NCBI GenBank assembly: GCA_001803565.1
Contig: MHDQ01000311.1
Coordinates: 1 to 12,518 of the forward strand
Length of the DNA stretch: 12,518 bases
Direction of reading: 5' to 3'
Origin: Nitrospinae bacterium RIFCSPLOWO2_12_FULL_45_22
GTDB taxonomy: Bacteria; 2-12-FULL-45-22
Part shown: in pieces, positions 1 to 8,516 of the stretch
Position numbering within the stretch: position 1 is the stretch's first letter
Layout: each line of letters starts with the position of its first letter
Made by a program: the position numbers and the translations under genes
Notes under the pieces: generated by a model
What the model saw: only the letters and a program-made list of their open reading frames with translations
The model's database searches: none
What the model was told of the DNA's origin: nothing

Positions 1-105
1 CCGATCTCGGTCTCGCTCTATATAAAACTCTGTTAAGGCACCATTTTCTAGTAGTGCTAGCCGGGTCTCTAAACTATTGGTATTTATTACTATCTCATTG
101 CCCAT
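1..105 (-). CDS. rng: Ribonuclease G/E family protein, N-terminal fragment (runs off left edge)
   Basis: The minus strand from an ATG at 105 encodes 35 residues before the window ends, beginning MGNEIVINTNSLETRLALLE and continuing with NGALTEFYIERDR. This is the characteristic RNase G/E start (EIVIN..., ETR.ALLENG.L.E..IER) that leads into the S1 RNA-binding domain. The family consists of Mg-dependent endoribonucleases that mature rRNA and decay mRNA in the cytoplasm. An in-frame TGA four codons upstream (118-120) fixes the start. No clear Shine-Dalgarno sequence precedes it. It lies 155 bases after the radical SAM gene on the same strand, and the gap holds repeat DNA, so it may belong to the same operon or have its own promoter. 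The catalytic half is outside the window. Identification is strong; RNase G rather than E is inferred from context. Confidence 0.9.
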   Translation of the reverse strand, partial: MGNEIVINTNSLETRLALLENGALTEFYIERDRDR

Positions 106-118
106 ATTGAGTTGTGAT

Positions 119-260
119 CATTAGTCATCAGCGGCGAAATAGTCTCCGGTAGTTACAATCTCCCAAACCAGATCCGCTAATCTCTCTGATAATTGATAAA
201 CTTTCCAAATATCTTATATCCGTAACTGTCCCCCAATGGCCAATGACCAATGACTAATGC
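119..260. repeat. Heptamer repeat array and inverted pair between radical SAM gene and rng
   Basis: Four 7-base units stand in tandem at 233-260: CCAATGG, CCAATGA, CCAATGA, CTAATGC. An inverted partner, CATTAGTCAT, lies at 119-128 and matches ATGACTAATG at 250-259 exactly, enclosing about 120 bases. A shorter internal pair, AGTTAC (150-155) and GTAACT (222-227), is nested inside. The array ends one base before the stop codon of the radical SAM gene (261-263). The same heptamers recur at 6267-6340. They resemble the short tandemly repeated heptamers described in cyanobacteria and other genomes; function is unknown. The rest of 106-260 shows no coding potential. Confidence 0.7.
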
Positions 261-2753
261 TTAAAAATGGTCGGGGGCTAGCTTTTTGATGCGTATAGAG
301 GAGAACTTAGCCATATCTTCCTCATAAATCTTCTCTAAGACCTCAGTAGGTTTAGCACTGCCCTGAGGGTGATTCTTTAAAACCAGCTCTAGACAAGGGG
401 TCTTTTCGTCCTCATTAATCAGGTTGATAGAGCCGACCAGGGGTCTTATATCTATGACCTTTTCCTGACCCTCTTTTTGTCGTCGAACAAGGGCCTTTTC
501 CTGCTTCATAAAATTATTTATCCGTTCCTTATGGGAGCTCCTTATATTCTCTCCTCTCTTTATTTCTATATCTATTTTAAACTTAAAGTTTTCCTGGGCC
601 AAGGCTATAGGTGGATAACCCGGAGAAATCCTCTGCCACGATGTTACCCGTAAACCGTAGGGTAACTGAGAATTGAGCTGGTCAATTAAAGTCATTATCT
701 TAGCATTGGCCGTAAGTTCTATATCCACAAATTCCCCTTCGCTCTCTACCCCAACCGGTAAGGCCTGACCAAGGGAGATCTTTGGGTGGGGATGAGCTCC
801 TTGGGAATAAATAATCGGTATTTGGCTCCGGCGAGAAGCCCGGTAGAAAAGTTGCTGGAATTCTAAATGGGAGAGGTAGCGCATTGGGCCTTTTTTCTCC
901 AGTTTCAGTCTTATCCTTTCCGACCGTCTTTTTCCCGGCTCAGGATGGTGTAGGGGGAGGCTATTCAGACAAGGGGCCTCTAGGGGTTTGGTGGTTAATG
1001 GCTGGCAGCCTATCCCGCAGTTTAAGCATTGGCCTATCCGGCAATCTGGAGTAGATACGGCTTTCTGGGATCGGATAAATTCTTCCCACAAGAATTCTTT
1101 CTTTACCCCAGTAGATATATGTTCCCAGTAAAGGGTTTCTTCGGGGTTTTTGACAGTGTTAGCATAAGCCTTAGGGTCCAAGCCACAATAATGGAAGGCC
1201 TCCAGCCATTTTTGGAAATCCAGTTTCTCACTCCAGCTATCGAACCGGCAGCCTAAGTGGTAGGCCCTTTCAATAACTGTGGCTAGCTTTTTATCACCCC
1301 GGGCTATTACGGCTTCGAGAAAGCTTATTTCTGGCAGTTGCCATCTGACTATAAACCGTCCATCTTTTAACCGATGGCGAATATAGCGCAATTTTTCCTT
1401 CAGGGCAGCTAGCTCTTCTTGGGGTAACCACTGGAAAGGGGTGTGAGGTTTAGGGACAAACGGGGATAAGCTGACAGATACCCTGCGTATCCTCCTATTT
1501 TTATTATTCTTTCCTGATGCTAATACCTTCTGGCAAAGCGAAATAATACCATCTATGTCTTCTTGTGTTTCTGTAGGTAAGCCTATCATAAAATAGAGCT
1601 TTAATGCGTCCCAGCCAGCATCTAATAGCCTTTCGATATCTTTTAAGAGTTGCTCCTCCGCCATCTCTTTGTTAATAGCTTTTCTTAATCGCTCAGTGCC
1701 AGCTTCGGGTACCAGGGTGAATCCCGTTTTCCTTACCTTTCCGATCTCTTCCAGGATCGTAGAATTTAGGCTGCCAGGCCGCAAGGTAGGTAAAGATAGA
1801 GAAATTCTTTGATGCACCAGATATTGCATTAGATCTGCCACCAATGGGGTAAGGCAGCTATATTCTCCGGTATTAAGAGAAACCAAACTGATCTCATCAT
1901 ACCCGGTATTGCGCAGGGATTCTATGGTTAATACTTTAATCTTTTCCGGACTCCTCTCCCTCAGCGGCCTATAAATTATCCCTGCCTGACAGAAACGACA
2001 CCCCCGGCTACAACCGCGGGCTATCTCCAACACTATACGGTCATGAACGATTTTAGGATAAGGGACAATAGGGCTAACTGGATAAGGGGCTGAGTCTAAA
2101 TCCTGAATAACCCTCTTCTTGGTACATTTTGTCCCATTTATTCCAGTAAGGGACGGGACATATATCCCGGGTATCTTGTTTAACTCCTTCAGGAGTTGCT
2201 CTTTTGTGCCCGAGGCATCTCGCCATTGTTGATAGGTATCTACCAATTCCAGGATAACCTCTTCTCCTTCCCCAATAACGAATAGGTCTATGAATGGGGC
2301 TAGAGGTTCAGGGTTAAAAGCACCAGGCCCACCAGCAATGACTATGGGTAGGTCCCTGTCTCTTTCGGATGCCTTGAGGGGTATCTGGCCCAGGTTGAGG
2401 ATGTTTAAGATATTAGTATAGGTCAATTCGTATTGGAGAGAGAAACCGATCAGGTCAAATTTATGGAGAGGCCGGCTAGTTTCCAGGCTGGTGAGGGGGT
2501 AACCATGCCTTCTTAGCAGGGTCTCGTAATCTAAGTCAGGGGCAAAAAGACGCTCGGCGGCCGTATCAGTCCTTTGATTAAGGACATGGTATAAAATCTT
2601 GAGCCCCAGGTGCGACATCCCGATCTCGTATAAGTCAGGAAAAACCAGGGCGATATAGGTTCTGGCCTTATCCTTCTCTACTGCATTAATTTCACCACCC
2701 AGGTAGCGGGAGGGTCTCTGTATATAAGGTATTATATCGCTCCATATGTCCAC
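261..2753 (-). CDS. Radical SAM protein (TIGR03960 type) fused to DUF2344 (TIGR03936) domain
   Basis: 830 residues of unknown substrate. Residues 1-220 resemble the B12-binding-like Rossmann domain found before many radical SAM cores, but I do not see the classical DxHxxG cobalamin motif. The radical SAM core (about 235-460) carries the 4Fe-4S motif C248-x3-C252-x2-C255, then LVPEAGTERLR near 348-357 and YFMIGLPTET near 387-396. A second cysteine cluster, C571, C576, C579 and C583, could bind another cluster or a metal. Residues from about 611 (RIRLKLEKKGPMRYLSHLE) to the end are the DUF2344 domain, which in some species is a separate downstream gene, so this is the fused form. The start is GTG at 2753, three bases after the rodA stop and forced by that in-frame TAA. 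AGGAGG at 2767-2772 is the only good ribosome site, with a long 15-base spacer. It is co-transcribed with the elongasome genes. Family assignment is confident; function is unknown. Confidence 0.9.
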   Translation of the reverse strand: MDIWSDIIPYIQRPSRYLGGEINAVEKDKARTYIALVFPDLYEIGMSHLGLKILYHVLNQRTDTAAERLFAPDLDYETLLRRHGYPLTSLETSRPLHKFDLIGFSLQYELTYTNILNILNLGQIPLKASERDRDLPIVIAGGPGAFNPEPLAPFIDLFVIGEGEEVILELVDTYQQWRDASGTKEQLLKELNKIPGIYVPSLTGINGTKCTKKRVIQDLDSAPYPVSPIVPYPKIVHDRIVLEIARGCSRGCRFCQAGIIYRPLRERSPEKIKVLTIESLRNTGYDEISLVSLNTGEYSCLTPLVADLMQYLVHQRISLSLPTLRPGSLNSTILEEIGKVRKTGFTLVPEAGTERLRKAINKEMAEEQLLKDIERLLDAGWDALKLYFMIGLPTETQEDIDGIISLCQKVLASGKNNKNRRIRRVSVSLSPFVPKPHTPFQWLPQEELAALKEKLRYIRHRLKDGRFIVRWQLPEISFLEAVIARGDKKLATVIERAYHLGCRFDSWSEKLDFQKWLEAFHYCGLDPKAYANTVKNPEETLYWEHISTGVKKEFLWEEFIRSQKAVSTPDCRIGQCLNCGIGCQPLTTKPLEAPCLNSLPLHHPEPGKRRSERIRLKLEKKGPMRYLSHLEFQQLFYRASRRSQIPIIYSQGAHPHPKISLGQALPVGVESEGEFVDIELTANAKIMTLIDQLNSQLPYGLRVTSWQRISPGYPPIALAQENFKFKIDIEIKRGENIRSSHKERINNFMKQEKALVRRQKEGQEKVIDIRPLVGSINLINEDEKTPCLELVLKNHPQGSAKPTEVLEKIYEEDMAKFSSIRIKKLAPDHF

Positions 2754-2756
2754 AGC

Positions 2757-3845
2757 TTAATGTAAAAACCTCCTCATCCTTATATTTAATAACAAGCCAA
2801 TACCCATGAGATTGGTGAGCATAGAAGAACCACCATAACTCATAAACGGGAGCGGTAGCCCGACAATGGGTAGCAAGCCTATAGCCATGCCGATATTGAA
2901 AAATATATGTAAGCCGAACATTCCACTAACCCCGGCCGCTATCAGAGTCCCTAGCTTGTCCGGGGCTTTAATGGCAACCTCAAAGGTTCTTAGTATCAGA
3001 AATAAATAAAGGATGATCAGGGTAGTTGTCCCTATAAAGCCAAGTTCTTCTCCTATGACCGAGAAGATGAAGTCAGTATATTTTTCTGGTAAGAAATTCA
3101 ATCTGCTTTGAGTACCAGCCAGGAACCCTTTCCCTAATAATCCACCTGACCCAACCCCAATCTTTGATTGGAGACTATGATACCCCGCTCCCAGGGTATC
3201 GGTATTAGGATTTAATAAGATTAATATCCGAGATTTTTGATAATCTTTCAGATGATGCCAGCCAAAAGGTAATAAGGTTATTCCTATCAGCATCAGGATT
3301 AATAAAGATCGGTTGTTTATACCGGCTATGAAGCTGAGTAATAAGAAGAGTGATACTATTATTAAAGCAGTTCCCAGGTCGGGCTGCTTAATAATCAACA
3401 GGCAAGGTAGGGCTGCCAATAGGCCGGGTATTAAGAGCTGATATATCCGGTAGGGTTGTTTCGTTTTGCTATTGCTATAGTATCTGGCCAGGGTAATAAT
3501 AATGACTAACTTTGTCAGTTCAGATGGTTGTAGAGATAAGGGGCCCAGGGAGAGCCAGCGTTGGGCACCAGAAACCGTCTTGCCAGATAACTCTACAGCC
3601 ACCAGGGTAGCAATGGCTAAGGCATAAATGAAATAGGATGATTTTGCTATGGTCGTATAATCTACACTGATAACAATTATTAAACCAACCAACCCGAAGC
3701 CCAGCCAAAATATCTGTTTAAAATAGGTATTTTCTCCGTCGCCACCAGCCGCACTATAAATAGCCATTAACCCAAAGAAGGCAATAACCAGGGTTAAACC
3801 CAGTAATATCCAGTCAATATTTATTATCAGCCTACGGTCAAACAT
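2757..3845 (-). CDS. rodA: Rod shape-determining protein RodA (SEDS peptidoglycan glycosyltransferase)
   Basis: 362 residues with about ten hydrophobic membrane segments, the usual length and topology for RodA. It polymerises lipid II into glycan strands in the inner membrane, paired with PBP2. SEDS signatures are all present: GAQRWLSLGPLSLQPSELTK (93-112), QPDLGTA (154-160), the glycine-rich IGVGSGGLLGKGF stretch (229-241), FLPEKYTDFIFSVIGEELGF (251-270) and LPLPFMSYGGSSML (330-343). D258 in the KYTDFIF segment aligns with the essential catalytic aspartate known in E. coli and Thermus RodA. The ATG directly follows the mrdA stop (TAG-ATG, no gap), with AGAGAG five bases upstream, so translation is probably coupled to PBP2. 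It could in principle be FtsW, but adjacency to mrdA and mreBCD supports RodA. Confidence 0.97.
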   Translation of the reverse strand: MFDRRLIINIDWILLGLTLVIAFFGLMAIYSAAGGDGENTYFKQIFWLGFGLVGLIIVISVDYTTIAKSSYFIYALAIATLVAVELSGKTVSGAQRWLSLGPLSLQPSELTKLVIIITLARYYSNSKTKQPYRIYQLLIPGLLAALPCLLIIKQPDLGTALIIVSLFLLLSFIAGINNRSLLILMLIGITLLPFGWHHLKDYQKSRILILLNPNTDTLGAGYHSLQSKIGVGSGGLLGKGFLAGTQSRLNFLPEKYTDFIFSVIGEELGFIGTTTLIILYLFLILRTFEVAIKAPDKLGTLIAAGVSGMFGLHIFFNIGMAIGLLPIVGLPLPFMSYGGSSMLTNLMGIGLLLNIRMRRFLH

Positions 3846-5696
3846 CTATTCTCTCTTAGCCTCCACCTGGGTAGCTGGTATTACCCGAGGCTTGAAATAA
3901 AATTCTATGACCTTTCCGGCAAAAGGGGCAGCCGCTGCCCCACCTTTTCCACTGTGTTCTGCCAGAATAGCCATAGCAATTTGGGGATGGTCAACGGGGG
4001 CAAAGGCCACAAACCAGGCATGGGTTTTAAGATGCTCCGGGCCTTTTTCGCCTCCACCTTTGCTCAAACCCACTATCTGGGCAGTGCCGGTTTTACCTGC
4101 AGCTTCGATGCCAGGGGCCTGTGCCTTACTACCCGTCCCCCCCGGCGCATTAACTACACCCCATAATCCTTTTCTGATAATAGCTAAAGTAGAGGGTTGT
4201 AAAGATATTGTACGGATGAGCTGCGGGTTAAATTCCTTTATAATACGACCATCAGGAGATTCTATCCTTTTAACTAACAAAGGTTTATACACCTTCCCTC
4301 CATTAGCTACCGCACTAATCATAGTTGCTAATTGTAAGGGTGTGACCGATATATACCCCTGTCCAATAGATACCGATATGGTCTCTCCGGGATACCATTT
4401 CTGGCCCAATACCTCCTTCTTCCAGATATTGGAAGGTACTATGCCACCTTTCTCATTGGTCAGGCCAATGCCAACGGGATTGCCCAGCCCATACAGGGAA
4501 GCATATTTCGCTATCCTATCAATCCCTAACCGGGCACCTACATTATAGAAAAAAACATTACAGGACTCGACCAATGCCTTATGAATGTCTACGGAACCGT
4601 GACCCCTTTCCCGCCAGCATTGGAAGGCCCTGCCACCAAAAGGGAAATAGCCTGGACAATAGAAACGAGTAGCAGGTGTGATAACACCACTCTCTAGTCC
4701 GGCAGTAGCGATAATGATCTTGAATACTGAGCCGGGCGAGTATTGTCCTTGAATAACCCGGTTTTGCAAGGGCTTCGTCCTATTACTGATTAAGTTGACC
4801 CAATTTTGTTGGGAGATACCGCCGGAAAAGAGGTTAGGGTCAAAAGCTGGATGACTAACCAGGGCCAGAACCTCGCCATTGTTTGGGTTTAATACCACAA
4901 CTGCCCCGGATTTATCTTTAAATACATCCTCAATGAAACGCTGGAGTTCTAAGTCTATAGTTAAAACTAGATTATTACTCGGTCTCAATACCTCTTTTTT
5001 AAGCAATTTAAGTTCCCGGCCCAGGGAATCAACCTCCACTAATCGCTCTCCCTTATTCCCTCGAAGAAAGCCCTCAAGTTCCTTCTCCAGCCCATATTGT
5101 CCTGTTAGATCACCTAATCGGTAGAAGGAAGTATGGGAGTTTTTATGGACCTGGAGCTGTTTTTCATTAATTTCTCCTACGTAGCCCACGACATGTGAGG
5201 CTAGTGGGCCATAGATATAGTTTCGGAGTGGTTCTATCTGCAACCCGATTCCAGGAAGGTCCAGCTTATGCTCTTCTATAAAGGCGAGATCAGCGTGAGC
5301 AATATCTCGCTTTAGTATGATATCCTTTTCCAGGTAAGAAAACTTTATCTTTTTCTCTATTTCTGCCGGGGTGAGGTCCAGGCGATTCTGACAAAGGGAA
5401 AGGATAAATTTCAGGTCTTGCACATCTTCTGGGGTAAGGGTCAGGTTAAAAGAAGGCCGGTTAGTAACAATAACTGCCTTGTGCCTGTCATAGATAATAC
5501 CGCGGGGACCATTGACGATAACATTCCGGATGCGGTTATTTTCTGATAGGGATTTATATTTATCATAATTGATAATCTGTAATTCCCAGAGCCTTAGAAC
5601 AATCAAGGCCAGTAATAGACAGAAGCTAATCCTGACAAAAGTTATTCTAGCCTTTAATCCCTCTAAATCACCAGATTTAAAGAATTTAGCACGCAT
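3846..5696 (-). CDS. mrdA: Penicillin-binding protein 2 (elongasome D,D-transpeptidase)
   Basis: 616 residues from ATG 5696. A single N-terminal membrane anchor lies near residues 18-42. It is followed by the PBP dimerisation (pedestal) domain with NGPRGIIYDR near 62-71 and by the transpeptidase domain. Active-site motifs are S323-V-F-K326 (SxxK), S378-C-N380 (SxN) and K535-T-G537. The enzyme crosslinks peptidoglycan on the periplasmic face and is activated by MreC and RodA. I chose ATG 5696 over the TTG at 5714, which would add MREVPL and overlap mreD by four bases, because GAGAGG at 5705-5710 sits eight bases before the ATG. C347, C360, H366 and C379 align with a zinc site reported in Acinetobacter PBP2, where I recall the first two ligands being Asp. 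It belongs to the operon between mreD (14-base gap) and rodA (no gap). Confidence 0.96.
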   Translation of the reverse strand: MRAKFFKSGDLEGLKARITFVRISFCLLLALIVLRLWELQIINYDKYKSLSENNRIRNVIVNGPRGIIYDRHKAVIVTNRPSFNLTLTPEDVQDLKFILSLCQNRLDLTPAEIEKKIKFSYLEKDIILKRDIAHADLAFIEEHKLDLPGIGLQIEPLRNYIYGPLASHVVGYVGEINEKQLQVHKNSHTSFYRLGDLTGQYGLEKELEGFLRGNKGERLVEVDSLGRELKLLKKEVLRPSNNLVLTIDLELQRFIEDVFKDKSGAVVVLNPNNGEVLALVSHPAFDPNLFSGGISQQNWVNLISNRTKPLQNRVIQGQYSPGSVFKIIIATAGLESGVITPATRFYCPGYFPFGGRAFQCWRERGHGSVDIHKALVESCNVFFYNVGARLGIDRIAKYASLYGLGNPVGIGLTNEKGGIVPSNIWKKEVLGQKWYPGETISVSIGQGYISVTPLQLATMISAVANGGKVYKPLLVKRIESPDGRIIKEFNPQLIRTISLQPSTLAIIRKGLWGVVNAPGGTGSKAQAPGIEAAGKTGTAQIVGLSKGGGEKGPEHLKTHAWFVAFAPVDHPQIAMAILAEHSGKGGAAAAPFAGKVIEFYFKPRVIPATQVEAKRE

Positions 5697-5704
5697 CAGG
5701 GGTA

Positions 5705-5710
5705 CCTCTC
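5705..5710 (-). promoter_or_regulatory. Ribosome binding site deciding the mrdA start
   Basis: On the minus strand GAGAGG (within GAGAGAGGTA) lies eight bases before ATG 5696. A start at the upstream TTG (5714) would place this site inside the gene and leave the TTG without a ribosome site. This favours the ATG. Confidence 0.75.
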
Positions 5711-6229
5711 TCAAGAGCGGACATAATAGACTGGTCTCTTTCGGGTCTTTACTGCCTCTTCCAGCTTAAGCAGATATGAGATTAAGGGTATTCCTAATAA
5801 GGTATTCAAGGCAAATTTAATAAACATAGTACTTAAAAAGATATGCAGGGTTAAACTCTTCTCTAATAAAGAGCTTGTGGTCACCAAGAGAAGGGCGCTA
5901 TCTATGAGACTCCCTAAGAGAAAGAAGAGCAATTGAGTTATTGAATGAACCCGAAGAAATCTACTCGATATAATCTTAGATAATAAACTTAACAGCCCTT
6001 TAGAGAGAGTATTAACCCCAGCAATACCCCCCCCGATCAGGTCTTGCAGCAGACCCAAGCCCAGGCCGTAAAGATAGCCCTTATCATAGCTTCGCATAAT
6101 AATACTGAAATATATGGTCATTATTAAAAACAAATCCGGAGTGAGATGCTGAAAAGAAAGGAATGGAAGGAAGGTGTACTGGAATATGGGGATAAGAAAG
6201 ATTATAAAGGCAGTAAAGACAAATTTCAT
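5711..6229 (-). CDS. mreD: Rod shape-determining protein MreD
   Basis: 172 residues, very hydrophobic, with about five membrane segments near residues 3-23, 30-46, 52-72, 97-118 and 126-153. Size and hydrophobicity pattern fit MreD, an inner-membrane component that binds MreC and links the MreB cytoskeleton to the wall-synthesis enzymes. The segment GYLYGLGLGLLQDLIGGGIA (51-70) matches the family's conserved G...GL..GLLQD..... region and is the best sequence evidence, since MreD diverges fast. The ATG at 6229 is preceded by an in-frame TAG. A purine-rich AAAGAAAAAG stretch lies just upstream and AGGAAG about 18 bases away, so initiation looks weak. The gene lies 91 bases after mreC; that gap contains an inverted heptamer repeat. 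Position between mreC and mrdA makes the call secure. Confidence 0.93.
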   Translation of the reverse strand: MKFVFTAFIIFLIPIFQYTFLPFLSFQHLTPDLFLIMTIYFSIIMRSYDKGYLYGLGLGLLQDLIGGGIAGVNTLSKGLLSLLSKIISSRFLRVHSITQLLFFLLGSLIDSALLLVTTSSLLEKSLTLHIFLSTMFIKFALNTLLGIPLISYLLKLEEAVKTRKRPVYYVRS

Positions 6230-6266
6230 AATCTTTTTCTTTTTATCTTCCTATGATATATGGAAC

Positions 6267-6340
6267 GTCATTGGTCACTGGTCATTAGTTTAAAGCCTTA
6301 TAGCCTGCATTGGCCAATGACTAATGACTAATGACATTAG
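6267..6340. repeat. Inverted heptamer repeat at the mreC/mreD junction, overlapping the mreC 3' end
   Basis: The left arm (6267-6289) reads GTCATTG, GTCACTG, GTCATTA, GT. The right arm (6314-6340) reads CCAATGA, CTAATGA, CTAATGA and a partial unit. The arms are imperfect inverted repeats, with several differences that would still pair as G-U in RNA, around a loop of about 24 bases. The right arm runs into mreC and codes its last residues and its TAG stop (6321-6323). The same heptamers occur at 233-260. A transcript hairpin here could affect RNA stability or mreD translation; that is inference. Confidence 0.75.
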
Positions 6341-7136
6341 TTATAACCAGTACTTCTTCTAATTTGTCCATATCCACACTGGGAATTATCTCGGCGTCTA
6401 AGAAAAAACTGCTATCTTTCTCGATTATTTTTTTTACCCAGCCGATTAATAGCCCTTTGGGGAAAATACCGCCTAACCCGGAGGATATGATGCGGTCTCC
6501 TACCTTAACATCAGCATTGAGATTAAGATATTTCACCTTGTAACTATTAGTCCCACTACCTATAACGATGCCACTGCTGCGGCTTCGCTGGATAAGAGCC
6601 GCGACAGAACTCCTGCTATCGGTCAGTAATAATACCTTTGAGCTATTGGGAGCAGCCACGATTATTTGTCCTACTAAACCATTGGGCCCTACTACTGTCA
6701 TTCCCTTCATTATCCCTTGCTGGGAGCCCTTATTAATAAAGATAGTACTAAACCAACCATTAATATCCCGGCCTATTACTTCGGCTGGGATAGTCTTGAA
6801 ATTTAATGCCTGTTTAAATTCTGATAATTTTAAGAGGCGCTTATAACTATTCTCTATTTCAGTAAAGCGATTATTTTCACTAAGTAATTTATCCAGTTGC
6901 TTTTTTAAACGCTCATTCTCCTCTTTTACATCAACTAAATAAATATAATGCCCCCAGCCCTGGTGGATTTTTTTTAACCCCTGGATGATCTTGGCTTGGA
7001 TAGGGGCAAAGAGATATAGGATGAGTCTTTCTGGTAAGTTAATAGGATAGACTACCCCTTTAATATTTAGGGTAATCAAACAGATAGAGATAGATATGAT
7101 TACTAATAATGGTACAAGATAATTTTTTCTCTTCAA
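6321..7136 (-). CDS. mreC: Rod shape-determining protein MreC
   Basis: 271 residues. A membrane anchor lies near residues 6-24, followed by a coiled-coil stretch (about 68-106, rich in E, K and L, including KEENERLKKQLDKLLSENNR). The periplasmic beta-domain pair typical of MreC starts about residue 113, with IPAEVIGRD (116-124), INKGSQQGIMKGMTVVGPNG (134-153), SSGIVIGSG (187-195) and VKVGDRIISSGLGGIFPKGL (210-229). MreC binds PBP2 and switches on the elongasome. The start must be TTG at 7136: the mreB stop TAA lies in frame three codons upstream and the next ATG is at residue 143. No good ribosome site is visible, so translation probably depends on coupling with mreB. The final residues (VISH) and the stop codon lie in heptamer repeat DNA. 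Confidence 0.95.
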   Translation of the reverse strand: MKRKNYLVPLLVIISISICLITLNIKGVVYPINLPERLILYLFAPIQAKIIQGLKKIHQGWGHYIYLVDVKEENERLKKQLDKLLSENNRFTEIENSYKRLLKLSEFKQALNFKTIPAEVIGRDINGWFSTIFINKGSQQGIMKGMTVVGPNGLVGQIIVAAPNSSKVLLLTDSRSSVAALIQRSRSSGIVIGSGTNSYKVKYLNLNADVKVGDRIISSGLGGIFPKGLLIGWVKKIIEKDSSFFLDAEIIPSVDMDKLEEVLVITNVISH

Positions 7137-7142
7137 GATGCT

Positions 7143-8182
<1,040 letters not shown>

Positions 8183-8218
8183 AATAAGGGTATCCTTAAT
8201 TTTCCAGTTAAGTTTGTT

Positions 8219-8377
8219 ACCACAAAGACACAAAGAAATTAATTGACAACCCTTCGGCTGCTCCCCATGAAGCTAAAAGGGCGAGGCGCAAAGTGTAAAG
8301 CTAAGGAATAATCCCTTAATTTTGCGCTTTTCGCTTTAAACTTTGCATTTCCTTAGTGTTCTTTGTGGCTTTGTGGT
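8219..8377. repeat. MITE-like inverted-repeat element between mreB and ppiD
   Basis: The terminal inverted repeats are ACCACAAAGACACAAAGAA at 8219-8237 and, inverted, 8359-8377, matching at 18 of 19 positions. An inner stem, GCAAAGTGTAAAGC (8288-8301) against GCTTTAAACTTTGC (8333-8346), has one mismatch, so the 159-base element can fold into a long nested hairpin. It contains no ORF of note. ACCACAAAG-type repeats are, from memory, dispersed in many environmental genomes. The element separates two divergent genes and may have displaced or supplied promoter sequences. Together with the promoter below, this describes what I see in the 351-base gap 8166-8516. Confidence 0.8.
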
Positions 8378-8425
8378 TCATCTTAAATTTGTTATTAAAT
8401 AATACCAATTTAGACTAAAAATAGC

Positions 8426-8435
8426 AACGGCCGTT
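8426..8435. repeat. Perfect 10-base palindrome upstream of ppiD promoter
   Basis: AACGGCCGTT is a perfect dyad ten bases upstream of the candidate -35 of ppiD. It could be an operator half-pair or chance; no regulator is encoded nearby. Confidence 0.3.
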
Positions 8436-8444
8436 TGCGGGGTA

Positions 8445-8473
8445 TTGCAACCGGCTACAATATCCTTTATTAT
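8445..8473 (+). promoter_or_regulatory. Candidate sigma-70-type promoter of ppiD
   Basis: TTGCAA (8445-8450) and TATTAT (8468-8473) are separated by 17 bases, matching the -35 at 4 of 6 and the -10 at 5 of 6 positions. Transcription would start near 8480, about 37 bases before the ATG. An alternative -10, TACAAT (8456-8461), has only a weak -35. Prediction by eye only. Confidence 0.4.
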
Positions 8474-8516
8474 AAACCTCTGTTCAAAGAATAAGACAAA
8501 TGGGAGATAAGGAGCG

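Noticed and set aside
233-260. CRISPR array
   Set aside because: The units are seven bases in direct tandem without spacers; no cas genes are present.
3907-4548. Plus-strand 213-codon open frame inside mrdA
   Set aside because: It lies wholly antisense to the PBP2 transpeptidase coding sequence, which has all catalytic motifs. Its own translation is rich in P, A and S with no recognisable family.
5697-5714. TTG start of mrdA at 5714, overlapping mreD
   Set aside because: It would place GAGAGG inside the gene and leave the TTG without a ribosome site; ATG 5696 has ideal spacing.
8243-8248. TTGACA as a plus-strand -35 box upstream of ppiD
   Set aside because: No -10-like hexamer lies 16-18 bases downstream, and it sits inside the MITE-like element far from the start codon.
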